Shown here: positions 1-6,526 of the stretch, piece after piece | How the letters are laid out: each line of letters opens with the position of its first letter | Numbering within the stretch: position 1 is the first letter of the stretch | DNA from: CAYOBW01 sp964402115 | Lineage (GTDB): Bacteria > Verrucomicrobiota > Kiritimatiellia > UBA8416 > CAYOBW01 | Assembly (NCBI GenBank): GCA_964402115.1 | Contig: CAYOBW010000304.1 | Coordinates: 1-8,737, forward strand | Direction of reading: 5' to 3' | DNA length: 8,737 nucleotides | Made by a program: the position numbers and the translations under genes | The notes under the pieces: generated by a model | What the model was told of the DNA's origin: nothing | The model's database searches: none | What the model saw: only the letters and a program-made list of their open reading frames with translations

Positions 1-367
1 TGCCCGCCAGGTACTTCGTCCGGCGGATCGTGTCCGGGTAGTGGCTGTTGCCGCAGTCAATGATGATGTCGCCCTTCTGCAGGTGCGGCAGCAGCAAATC
101 GATAAACTCGTCGACGGGCTTGCCGGCCTTGACCATCAGCATGATCCGGCGCGGCCGCTTGAGGGACGCGCACAGCTCCTCGATCGAATGGCAGCCGATG
201 AAGCGCTTGTCCTTGCCGCGACCGTTGATGAAATCGTCCACCTTGCTGACGGTGCGGTTGAAGCAGGCCACCGTGAAGCCCTTGCTCTCCATGTTGAGCA
301 CGAGATTCTCGCCCATGACCGCCAGACCCACCAGACCGATATCCGCCTTGCCCTTCTTCATCGCCAT
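1..367 (-). CDS. gnd: 6-phosphogluconate dehydrogenase (decarboxylating), N-terminal part, truncated by window edge
   Basis: Catalyses NADP-dependent oxidative decarboxylation of 6-phosphogluconate to ribulose 5-phosphate, in the cytoplasmic oxidative pentose phosphate pathway. Only 122 N-terminal residues are present; the family is usually about 470-490 residues. Visible motifs: nucleotide-binding GLVGLAVMGENL (residues 11-22), FNRTVSKVDDF (36-46) with the N-R-T typical of NADP-binding members, KRPRRIMLMVKAGKPVD (70-86), and IIIDCGNSHYPDT (101-113). The wording is close to the eukaryote-type enzymes as I remember them. The usual D-G-G-N-S reads D-C-G-N-S here (Cys105). The ATG at 365-367 is chosen because AGAGGTGAG lies just upstream; an in-frame ATG two codons later is less well placed. 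The gene is divergent from the FAD oxidoreductase gene, so no shared operon. Identity is sure; full length cannot be judged. Confidence 0.95.
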   Translation of the reverse strand, partial: MAMKKGKADIGLVGLAVMGENLVLNMESKGFTVACFNRTVSKVDDFINGRGKDKRFIGCHSIEELCASLKRPRRIMLMVKAGKPVDEFIDLLLPHLQKGDIIIDCGNSHYPDTIRRTKYLAG

Positions 368-430
368 AACTCACCTCTCGTTGGCTTACGTTAACGCGCT
401 CATCCATCGGGTCGCCTGAAAGCAAGGGAG

Positions 431-458
431 ATGGTAGTCGAAACGCGGGCCTTGGCAA
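431..458 (-). promoter_or_regulatory. Candidate sigma70-type promoter for gnd
   Basis: Read on the minus strand: a -35-like TTGCCA (453-458), a 16-base spacer and a -10-like TACCAT (431-436). Transcription would start near 424, giving a leader of about 55 bases before the gnd start codon. Seen by eye only. It fits the pattern of the other three candidate promoters in the window (TTG-rich -35 and TAnnnT -10). Confidence 0.4.
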
Positions 459-514
459 GTCTCTATCGACACGCATCAGCGGTTCGCATTATGGCCTAAG
501 ACCGCCTGAAGGGG

Positions 515-604
515 GGACTCCGAACAGCGTAGACGCGCTGGAAACCCGTTTGGAGTCCCGGCTTTAAGCCGGTCTCAGACACCTTCCGGTGGCCATTGAG
601 AACC
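515..604. repeat. Cluster of small hairpins, probable dispersed intergenic repeat
   Basis: Part of the 334-base gap between divergent genes (368-701), which has no credible gene. It is a string of inverted repeats. GGACTCC (515-521) pairs with GGAGTCC (552-558) and encloses CAGCG (525-529) / CGCTG (536-540). Then come CCGGCTT (558-564) / AAGCCGG (566-572) with a one-base loop, and CACC (580-583) / GGTG (588-591). The first and second structures share base 558 and so compete. The packing looks like a REP-like or MITE-like element rather than a single terminator, and there is no T-run. I have an impression of similar GGAGTCCCGGCTT sequences between genes in other environmental genomes, which I cannot verify here. 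Confidence 0.5.
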
Positions 605-638
605 GCTAGACCCGCATCGCGGGCTCGCGCTTTGCCGC

Positions 639-667
639 TTGGCGTGGGACGGACCACGGTCTATGCT
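639..667 (+). promoter_or_regulatory. Candidate sigma70-type promoter for the FAD oxidoreductase operon
   Basis: A -35-like TTGGCG (639-644), a 17-base spacer and a -10-like TATGCT (662-667). Transcription would start near 674 and give a short leader of about 28 bases before the ATG at 702. The position, spacing and TAnnnT form support it, but it was found by eye and not tested. Confidence 0.45.
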
Positions 668-675
668 CTCCGCCT

Positions 676-701
676 GTCATCCGGAGAGTGAGGGAAGCCC
701 T
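676..701 (+). repeat. Possible degenerate fragment of the GTCATCC repeat, carrying a ribosome binding site
   Basis: Begins GTCATCCGGAG, which matches 10 of the first 11 bases of the hairpin arm at 6527-6552; similarity then falls, to about 16 of 26 overall. It fills almost the whole predicted leader of the FAD oxidoreductase gene and ends in AGGGAAG (691-697), a ribosome binding site four bases before the ATG. The relation to the downstream repeat may be chance. Confidence 0.25.
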
Positions 702-2540
702 ATGCCAAACCGTGTTCTGTTGCTGCTGGCCGCGTGGGCCGGCGTCCTGGCGTTGACCCGGTCCGCCCCGGCTGCGCCGCCGGCCGCGCTCCTGGTCGAG
801 GCGGAGAGTTTCCGCGACAAGGGCGGCTGGGTCGTGGACCAGCAGTTCACCGACACCGTCGGCTCGCCCTACCTGCTGGCGCACGGCTTGGGGCGGCCCG
901 TCGCCCCGGCCACAAAGACCCTCGCCGTGCCAGCCGCCGGCGTCTACCGCGCCTGGGTCCGCACGCGGAACTGGGCGCCAGGCGACTGGGAGGCCCCGGG
1001 CCGCTTCCGGGTGAAGGTCAACGGTCAACGGCTCGCGCCCGAGTTCGGCGCCGAGCCGGGCTGGGCCTGGCAGGACGGCGGCAGCGTGGAGCTGGCGGCG
1101 GGCACGGCCACGCTGGCCCTGGAGGATCTGACCGGCTTCGACGGCCGCTGCGACGCGCTCTGTTTCACCCCCGCCTCCGCTCCCCCTCCCCCCGCCGAAG
1201 CGGCCGCGCTGCGCGCCTGGCGCCGGGTGCAGCTCGGCCAGCCGGCCACGCCCCCCTCGGCCGGTGCGTTCGACGCGGTCATCGTGGGCGGCGGCATCGC
1301 GGGCTGCGCGGCGGCCCTCGCCGCGGGCGAGCAGGGGCTCCGCGTGGCGCTCGTCCACGACCGGCCCATCCTCGGCGGCAACGCCAGCGGCGAGGTGCGC
1401 GTCCATACGCTGGGCATCACCGGCAAAGCCGACGCCATCCTCAAGCAGATCAACACCCGCCACTGGCCCAACGGCTCGCCCGAGGCGCTCGCGGACGACC
1501 GCAAGCGGCACGCAGCCATGGAGTCGGCGAAGGGCGTGACGCTGTTCCTGAAGTGGCGGGCGACGGATGCGGTCACGCGGGAGGGCCGGATCACGGCGGT
1601 CCACGCGGAGCACACCGAAACCGGCGAGACCCGCGCTTTCGCCGCCCCCGTGTTCATCGACTGCACGGGCGACGGGTGGATCGGGTTCTGGGCCGGCGCC
1701 GAGCACCGCTACGGGCGCGAGGCGCGGGACGAGTTCGGCGAGGGCTGGGAGAAGCACGGCAACCTGTGGGCGCCCGAGAAGCCCGATCAGCGGGTGATGG
1801 GCTGTTCGCTGCTGTGGTACGCCAAACCTGCCGACGCGCCGGCGCCTTTTCCGGAACTGCCGTGGGCGCGCGATGTGGCGAAGGAGCACGTGGCCGTGGC
1901 CGGCGAATGGTTCTGGGAGTACAGCTCGGATAACCTCGACCTGCGGCGCGACGGCGAGGCGGTGCGCGACCACCTGCTGCGTGCCATCTACGGCACGTTC
2001 GCCAACGCGCGCCGGAAGGCCGAGTACGCCCGCCACCAGCTGGAGTTCGTCGGCTACATCCTCGGCAAGCGCGAATCCCGGCGGCTCATGGGCGACTACG
2101 TGTACACCCAGCAGGACGCGACGGAGGGGCGCGACTTCCCCGATGCGGTCGTCGAGGAGACGCGCGACATCGACGTGCATTACCAGCGGCAGTACGGATC
2201 GCCCGATTACCCGTACGACTTCCTCTCGACCGCGCTGTTCATGAAGGTGCCCCGCTACCGCATCCCCTACCGCGCGCTCTACTCCCGCAACGTCGGCAAC
2301 CTGCTGATGGCCGGCCGCTGCTTCAGTTGCTCGCACATCGGCCTGGGCGGTCCGCGCGTCATGAACACGTGCGGCCAGATGGGCGTCGCCGTGGGCTACG
2401 CGGCCTACCTTTGCCGGCGACACGATACGACCCCCCGCGGGGTCTACGAGAACCACCTGCCGGAGTTGCTGAATCTCGTGCGCGGCGGCGGCAGCGCCAC
2501 GCCCGCCGCACCCGCGCCCGCGACCGTGACCAAGCCCTGA
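702..2540 (+). CDS. Exported FAD-dependent oxidoreductase (FAD_oxidored family) with N-terminal beta-rich domain
   Basis: 612 residues. Residues 1-25 form a signal peptide (hydrophobic stretch after MPNR, then APAAPPAA). Residues about 30-157 look like a galactose-binding or carbohydrate-binding-like module, opening with LVEAESF. A flavoprotein domain follows: dinucleotide-binding VIVGGGIAGCAAA (193-205), LGGNASGEVRVH (224-235), FIDCTGDG (318-325), RESRRLMGDY (457-466) and a C-terminal FAD contact NLLMAGRCFS (533-542) leading into a GLGGPRVMNTCGQMG stretch. These are the hallmarks of the Pfam FAD_oxidored family; some homologues carry the uncertain label xanthan lyase. The substrate is unknown, perhaps a sugar or glycan-derived compound. 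A start 63 bases upstream is open, but the ATG at 702 has AGGGAAG before it and opens directly on the signal peptide. The tail is Ala/Pro-rich. It is followed 33 bases on by its likely operon partner. Fold and export are fairly sure, reaction is not. Confidence 0.85.
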   Translation: MPNRVLLLLAAWAGVLALTRSAPAAPPAALLVEAESFRDKGGWVVDQQFTDTVGSPYLLAHGLGRPVAPATKTLAVPAAGVYRAWVRTRNWAPGDWEAPGRFRVKVNGQRLAPEFGAEPGWAWQDGGSVELAAGTATLALEDLTGFDGRCDALCFTPASAPPPPAEAAALRAWRRVQLGQPATPPSAGAFDAVIVGGGIAGCAAALAAGEQGLRVALVHDRPILGGNASGEVRVHTLGITGKADAILKQINTRHWPNGSPEALADDRKRHAAMESAKGVTLFLKWRATDAVTREGRITAVHAEHTETGETRAFAAPVFIDCTGDGWIGFWAGAEHRYGREARDEFGEGWEKHGNLWAPEKPDQRVMGCSLLWYAKPADAPAPFPELPWARDVAKEHVAVAGEWFWEYSSDNLDLRRDGEAVRDHLLRAIYGTFANARRKAEYARHQLEFVGYILGKRESRRLMGDYVYTQQDATEGRDFPDAVVEETRDIDVHYQRQYGSPDYPYDFLSTALFMKVPRYRIPYRALYSRNVGNLLMAGRCFSCSHIGLGGPRVMNTCGQMGVAVGYAAYLCRRHDTTPRGVYENHLPELLNLVRGGGSATPAAPAPATVTKP

Positions 2541-2573
2541 GCCTGGAAAGGGTAGTGGGCGGAGAACGGCAAC

Positions 2574-3686
2574 ATGCAAAACAAAAGGCCCGCCCCTCGC
2601 CGCCGGCTCCCCGTCTTCCTCCTCGCCGGCGCGCTCGCGATGGGCGCGGCAGCGGCGGTCGCGCCGCCCACGCCGCTCTTCTCGTCCGTTCCGCCGGAGT
2701 GGCGGGGCACGGTCGAGGTCCGCGCGCCGTGGACCGACCCGGCCGGCCAGCCGCAGGCGCTGGAGCTCCTGCGCCGCGCGGACGGCGAACGGTTCTACGT
2801 CTGCCACGTGGTCACGGGCGTGTGCGGGGACAGCGGCCGCGAGGAGTCCTGCCGCATCCACCGCTGCGCCGCCTGCTTCGACGAGCTGGGCGGCTTTCTC
2901 GGCTACCGCGTCGCGGCGAACGAGCCGTTTACCAAGGCCCGGCACGCGCCTTTCAGCCAGGCCGATTACGCGGCGCTCGACCGCATCCTGCGCGACACCA
3001 CGCACGTCCTGGGCTCGCTGGCTGACAGCGAAGCCGGTCTGGACGGCGTCACGCATGCCACCACGGCCTACATCGCCGAGCAATCCGTGCCCGGCGCGTT
3101 CTACACGTCGCTCGCGCTGTGGCGGCTCATGCAGCGCACCATCCCCGCCCGCCTCCGCGCGTGGACGCTCGCGCGCTGCGGCGCCGCGGAGATCCGGCAG
3201 TGGACCACGCGCGGTCAGGGGCTGAAGGTGTGGTGGTTCTTCGACCACGCCGGCGAGAGCGCCATCCCCGCGGCGCAGCGGGCCGACCTCGCGTACGAGA
3301 CGCTCGCCGTGCTGGCCCTGCCGGAGGCGCAGGCCGCCGCCCTCCGCTACCTCGACCGCGTACAGGCCCCCTTCCGCCCCGCCGCGGCGCAGGGCGCGGT
3401 CTATGCGCGGCTCGCCGACACGGTCAAGCCCGAGTTCCTGCAGTGGTGGAGCCGCCACGGCTACAGCGATCCGGCCCTGGCCACCGCCCTGCGCGCGGAG
3501 CTGGACCGCCACGCCGCCGCAGCCGATCCCGTCAGCGTTTACGCGCTGAGCTACCTCGCCCGCACGGGGCTGGCGCGGGAGGCGGACTGGCGGGCCACGC
3601 TCGAGAAACTGGCCGCCGTCAGCCCCTCCGCCTACCTTCGCGGAAAGGCCGCCGAGTTGCTGCGCCAGCCGGAGCAGCAGCCGTAG
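2574..3686 (+). CDS. Exported protein of unknown function, with cysteine cluster and faint FMN-binding-like motif
   Basis: 370 residues, function not recognised. A basic start (KRPAPRRR) and hydrophobic segment (about 12-30) indicate a signal peptide or membrane anchor. Five cysteines lie close together at 77, 84, 93, 98 and 101 (CHVVTGVC, then CRIHRCAAC), compatible with metal binding, an iron-sulfur site or disulfides. Residues 117-149 (NEPFTKARHAPFSQADY and on) and 157-166 (DGVTHATTAY) followed by VPGAFYTSLALWRL recall proteins with an FMN-binding-like domain; the usual D-x-x-S/T-G-A-T flavin attachment motif has His161 in place of Gly. The C-terminal half (about 190-365) is helical and Ala/Leu-rich and may form HEAT-like repeats. 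The ATG at 2574 has GGAGA eight bases upstream. Its spacing and shared export signal suggest it works with the FAD oxidoreductase, perhaps in electron transfer; that role is inference. Confidence 0.75.
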   Translation: MQNKRPAPRRRLPVFLLAGALAMGAAAAVAPPTPLFSSVPPEWRGTVEVRAPWTDPAGQPQALELLRRADGERFYVCHVVTGVCGDSGREESCRIHRCAACFDELGGFLGYRVAANEPFTKARHAPFSQADYAALDRILRDTTHVLGSLADSEAGLDGVTHATTAYIAEQSVPGAFYTSLALWRLMQRTIPARLRAWTLARCGAAEIRQWTTRGQGLKVWWFFDHAGESAIPAAQRADLAYETLAVLALPEAQAAALRYLDRVQAPFRPAAAQGAVYARLADTVKPEFLQWWSRHGYSDPALATALRAELDRHAAAADPVSVYALSYLARTGLAREADWRATLEKLAAVSPSAYLRGKAAELLRQPEQQP

Positions 3687-3715
3687 CCGGAGGCCGGCGC
3701 CGCACGATGCGAGAC

Positions 3716-3739
3716 GGGACGGTCAGCCCGGGCCGTCCC
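3716..3739. terminator. GC-rich hairpin downstream of the FAD oxidoreductase operon
   Basis: GGGACGG (3716-3722) pairs with CCGTCCC (3733-3739) around a 10-base loop, 30 bases after the stop of the 370-residue protein. There is no T-run, so a classical intrinsic terminator is not shown. Its position between convergent genes fits a transcription end or an mRNA 3' stabiliser. Confidence 0.4.
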
Positions 3740-3764
3740 CACGGAAGCGCGAGTGCGGGGGGAT

Positions 3765-3786
3765 GGACGGCGCGGGAGCGCCGTCC
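3765..3786. terminator. Perfect 9-bp GC hairpin between convergent genes, possible bidirectional terminator or repeat
   Basis: GGACGGCGC (3765-3773) pairs perfectly with GCGCCGTCC (3778-3786) over a GGGA tetraloop of the GNRA type. GTCCCC (3735-3740) can pair with GGGGAC (3790-3795) as an outer stem, in competition with the hairpin at 3716-3739. It lies in the 146-base gap between convergent genes, so it could stop transcription from both sides. The absence of T-runs and the near-palindromic form also fit a dispersed repeat. Confidence 0.45.
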
Positions 3787-3832
3787 TACGGGGACTTCAG
3801 CCCACACACGGCCCGCGGGCGGGCGCTTTCTC

Positions 3833-5287
3833 CTACACGGTGTAGTACGCTTCCCAGCCCTTGCGCGGCGGGGGACCGACGAGCAGGGCGTTGGCGGTCT
3901 TGTCGTTCGTGATCTGCTGCGCGGCCGGGTCGAAAGCCAGCTTCGCGTTCAGCCGCTGCGCCAGCACGCCCAGCGCCAGCACCTGGCTCAGCGGCCCGGC
4001 GACGGCGAACGAGGAGCGGCAGGTCTCCTGCCCCTTGCACGCAAGCAGGAAGTTCTTGCTGTGGTCGGACTGCCCCTTCGGCAGGGCCGGCAGCTTCGCG
4101 GCCATGTCCTTCGCCTTCTCCTGCGGGATGATCTCCAGCGTGCTGCTGTGCGAGCCGCCCTTGAAGATGAGGTCGTCGGTGTAGATTTCCTTGCCGGGAG
4201 CGAGATTGTTCACCGCCACCGAGCCGCCGCCGGGAGGCGGGACGTCATCGGCAACGACAGATTTCCCGTAGCCCGCGGGCAGCTCCGGGAAGTTCTTCAC
4301 GCCGTCGTACCACGTGATCTCCACGGGCGGGAGCGCGCCGCGCGCCGGAAACTTGAAGGAGAGGGTCGAGGCCATCGGGAAGACGTACGGGTTGTGGCCT
4401 TCCAGTTTCACGGCGGAGACCTCGGTGGGCAGCCCGAGCTTGAGGAACTCGTGCGCCGTGTCGAGAATGTGCGCGCCCCAGTCGCCCAGTGCGCCGTTGC
4501 CGAAATCGTACCAGCAGCGCCAGTCGCCGTTGATGTAGTTGCGGTTGTAGTCGTGGAAAGGCACCTGGGCCAGCCACGTATCCCAGTCCAGCGTGGCGGG
4601 CACCGGCTCGGCCGCGGGCAGGCCGGGCACGACGCCGTTCCACTTGTGCCAGCGCCGTCCACCGTTCATGTGCGCCGTGATCCGGGTGACGTTCTTGATG
4701 ATGCCCGCCTCGACCCAGGCCTTGAACTGGAAGTAGTTGCCGCCGGAGTGGCCCTGGTTGCCCATCTGCGCGGCAACCTTGTACTGCTTCTCCGCCGCCA
4801 TCATCAGCGCGATCTCCTGGAAGGTGTGGGCCATGGGCTTCTCGACGTAGATGTGCTTGCCCAGCTTCATCGCCATCATCGCGATCGGGAAGTGCGTGTG
4901 ATCCGGCACGCCGGCGGTCACCGCGTCAATCTGCCCGCCCAGCTTGTCGAGCATCTGGCGGAAGTCCTGGAAACGCGGTACGTTGGGAAACTTGTCGAGG
5001 ATCTTCTTCGTGTGCGGGGCGCCGATATCCGTGTCGCAGAGGGCCACGATGTTCGCCAGGCCCGTACCGTGGAGGCCGTTGATCACGTCGGCGCCGCGGT
5101 TGCCGATCCCGCAGCAGGCCACGTTGACCCGCTCGCTCGGGGCGGCTTTGTCCTTCGGCTCCGCCGCGCCGGTGCGGGAGGCCACGGCAATGAAGGGAAA
5201 GGCGGAGAGGGTTGCGGCCTGTTTCAGGAAGGTTCGACGCGAGGCTTCGGAGGTGTGTGCATGGTTGTGCGAATGAGACGACTTCAT
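3833..5287 (-). CDS. Tat-exported Gfo/Idh/MocA family oxidoreductase
   Basis: 484 residues, a normal length for the exported branch of this family. These enzymes use a bound NAD(P) to oxidise or reduce sugars, cyclitols or related polyols. The Tat motif SRRTFLK (16-22) precedes a hydrophobic stretch to about residue 42, so the protein is probably exported folded with its cofactor. The Rossmann domain includes VACCGIGNRGADV (56-68), the acidic ALCDTD (82-87), GVPDHTH (126-132) and the signature EKP (149-151) in YVEKPMAHT. GDWGAHILDTAH (268-279) matches the region of the family's conserved active-site histidine, here probably His273. The rest is the C-terminal domain. The N-terminus is His-rich (H5, H7, H9, H11). 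The ATG at 5285-5287 has AAAGGAG four bases upstream and overlaps the stop of the PmoA-family gene by four bases, so the two are one translationally coupled unit. Substrate unknown. Confidence 0.9.
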   Translation of the reverse strand: MKSSHSHNHAHTSEASRRTFLKQAATLSAFPFIAVASRTGAAEPKDKAAPSERVNVACCGIGNRGADVINGLHGTGLANIVALCDTDIGAPHTKKILDKFPNVPRFQDFRQMLDKLGGQIDAVTAGVPDHTHFPIAMMAMKLGKHIYVEKPMAHTFQEIALMMAAEKQYKVAAQMGNQGHSGGNYFQFKAWVEAGIIKNVTRITAHMNGGRRWHKWNGVVPGLPAAEPVPATLDWDTWLAQVPFHDYNRNYINGDWRCWYDFGNGALGDWGAHILDTAHEFLKLGLPTEVSAVKLEGHNPYVFPMASTLSFKFPARGALPPVEITWYDGVKNFPELPAGYGKSVVADDVPPPGGGSVAVNNLAPGKEIYTDDLIFKGGSHSSTLEIIPQEKAKDMAAKLPALPKGQSDHSKNFLLACKGQETCRSSFAVAGPLSQVLALGVLAQRLNAKLAFDPAAQQITNDKTANALLVGPPPRKGWEAYYTV

Positions 5288-6318
5288 GGCGCTCCTTTCG
5301 TTGAGGACGGCTTGGTATCTGCTTTCGACTCCTTCGGTTTCGCCGGCGCCGGCTGGTCCGCGGGCCGGGTCGTCACAGGGGGCGGCGGATCGCTGCGGCC
5401 GGTGAAGGCGTTGCAGCTCTCCTGGATCGCCGCGGCGGGCAGCATGCCGCCCTCGGCCACCAGGAAACGGTACTTGAGCGTGAGGGCGGCGCCGGCCGCG
5501 ATGCGCGCGGTCGGGAACATGCCGACCCGGCCGTAGTTGCGGTAGGCCGAGGTCTTGGTGCCCTGCGGATTGTCCGGGTGGTTCAGCTGCACGACGCTGT
5601 ATGCCCGGTCCTTCAGCGTGAAGGTCTCGCCCACCCACGCCAGGTCGCGGTCCTTCTTCGGGTCGGCCTGCGCGCCCGGGAACGTGTAGACGGTCTTCGC
5701 GCGGTCCACCTCGTTGGCGGGCCGGAACTGGATGCCCGCGTGCTCGGGATCGCCGTCGAGCGTCACGTCGCCGGCGGGCGCCTTGAGCGTGGACTGGAAG
5801 TCGATCAGCACGTACGCCGGCGCGGCGGCGCGGCGGAAGGTGAACGTGCGCGCCTCTTCGAGGATCGGCTTGCCCGCCTCGTCCGTCCAGTTCACCAGCG
5901 AGGTGAACACGGCCTGGTTGGTGTCCGCCGTCTGCGCGGCGAACTTTTGGTGAATCTGCTCGCCGCCCTTCATGTGCCAGCGGTCGTAGGTCTTGCCGTT
6001 GCAGCCGAGCTTCATCCAGCCGATCAGGATGCCGCGGTGGTGCGTGTACTCGCCGCCGGAGCCCTTGGTGATGGGCGCCTGGCCCTGGGCGTCGAACACG
6101 TGCAGGTAGGTCTTGTAGGTTTCCGCCCGCTGCGCCGGCGTCGAGGTGTCGTACGCGTACATGTAGCGGCCGACGATCCGGCCGTCGCACAGGATGTCCA
6201 GCGCCTTGCCGGGCTGGTCCTTGAAAGCAAACGTCCCGGTCGCCTCCGCCCGCGCCAGCGTTCCCGCCGCCAGCACCAACGCCACCGATGTCATCCAACC
6301 GTGTCTGCATCCGCCCAT
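5284..6318 (-). CDS. Exported PmoA-family protein (DUF6807)
   Basis: 344 residues from the chosen start. The family is labelled methane oxygenase PmoA in databases, but members like this are not methane monooxygenase subunits; they occur beside Gfo/Idh/MocA dehydrogenases and sugar genes, and their activity is, to my knowledge, unproven. A signal peptide spans about 1-25 (core SVALVLAAGT, end ARA). The body is beta-rich with the family mark YTHHRGILIGW (91-101), then RWHMKGGEQIHQ, FRPANEV and LNHPDNPQGT. The tail (310-344) is Pro/Lys/Thr-rich, probably disordered. An in-frame GTG at 6325-6327 would add three residues, but the AGGAAGGGG at 6327-6335 sits too close to it and suits the ATG at 6316-6318 better. 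First gene of a two-gene unit, overlapping the oxidoreductase start by four bases (ATGA). Confidence 0.85.
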   Translation of the reverse strand: MGGCRHGWMTSVALVLAAGTLARAEATGTFAFKDQPGKALDILCDGRIVGRYMYAYDTSTPAQRAETYKTYLHVFDAQGQAPITKGSGGEYTHHRGILIGWMKLGCNGKTYDRWHMKGGEQIHQKFAAQTADTNQAVFTSLVNWTDEAGKPILEEARTFTFRRAAAPAYVLIDFQSTLKAPAGDVTLDGDPEHAGIQFRPANEVDRAKTVYTFPGAQADPKKDRDLAWVGETFTLKDRAYSVVQLNHPDNPQGTKTSAYRNYGRVGMFPTARIAAGAALTLKYRFLVAEGGMLPAAAIQESCNAFTGRSDPPPPVTTRPADQPAPAKPKESKADTKPSSTKGAP

Positions 6319-6392
6319 GTCGTGCACCCCTTCCTACCATCCCTCTTGTCCGTCAGACGTCCCATCCTGATCAACGATCTCTACACCACCGC

Positions 6393-6421
6393 ACCTTACC
6401 ACGGTCACCGGGATGGCGCAA
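6393..6421 (-). promoter_or_regulatory. Candidate sigma70-type promoter for the PmoA-family and Gfo/Idh/MocA operon
   Basis: On the minus strand: TTGCGC (6416-6421), a 17-base spacer and TAAGGT (6393-6398). The start of transcription would be near 6386, leaving a leader of about 68 bases. This is among the best spaced promoter candidates in the window and is correctly placed for the operon. No operator palindrome was noticed beside it. Confidence 0.45.
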
Positions 6422-6479
6422 GGTTCGGGAAACAGGGCAGACGCACCCAATCCCTCGGTCGTCTGCCGCTGAAGGCATT

Positions 6480-6525
6480 CGTCATCCCGAGTCTCCCTCC
6501 TCGTCTCATCCCGAGCTTCTCTCCT
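6480..6525. repeat. Two degenerate direct copies of the GTCATCC repeat arm
   Basis: Two adjacent units of 22 and 24 bases, at 6480-6501 and 6502-6525. Each begins CGTC and contains TCATCCCGAG, and each ends in a CTCCT-type pyrimidine run. They lead directly into the hairpin arm that starts CGTCATCCTGAG at 6526. They look like eroded tandem copies of the left end of that element. Confidence 0.5.
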
Positions 6526-6526
6526 C

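Noticed and set aside
57..476. A 139-codon minus-strand open frame over gnd.
   Set aside because: It is out of frame with gnd, which has unmistakable family motifs over the same bases.
606..3512. A 968-codon open frame on the minus strand, antisense to the FAD oxidoreductase and its partner.
   Set aside because: The translation is Arg/Ala/Gly/Val-rich without any family motif, while the plus strand encodes clear flavoprotein motifs and two signal peptides. Long antisense frames are expected where codon third positions are mostly G or C.
3833..3845. CTACACGGTGTAG inverted repeat over the stop codon of the Gfo/Idh/MocA gene.
   Set aside because: It follows from the codons for Tyr-Thr-Val and the stop, with a one-base loop; no separate function is needed.
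3119..5536. An 805-codon plus-strand open frame running across the partner gene, the intergenic gap and the Gfo/Idh/MocA gene.
   Set aside because: Low-complexity Arg/Val/Ala composition, no motif, and it crosses a convergent gene boundary.
5288..6340. Apparent N-terminal extension of the Gfo/Idh/MocA frame, making an 835-residue fusion.
   Set aside because: The extension is a shadow of the PmoA-family gene in another frame. The ATG at 5285-5287 has a strong ribosome binding site and begins the Tat signal peptide.
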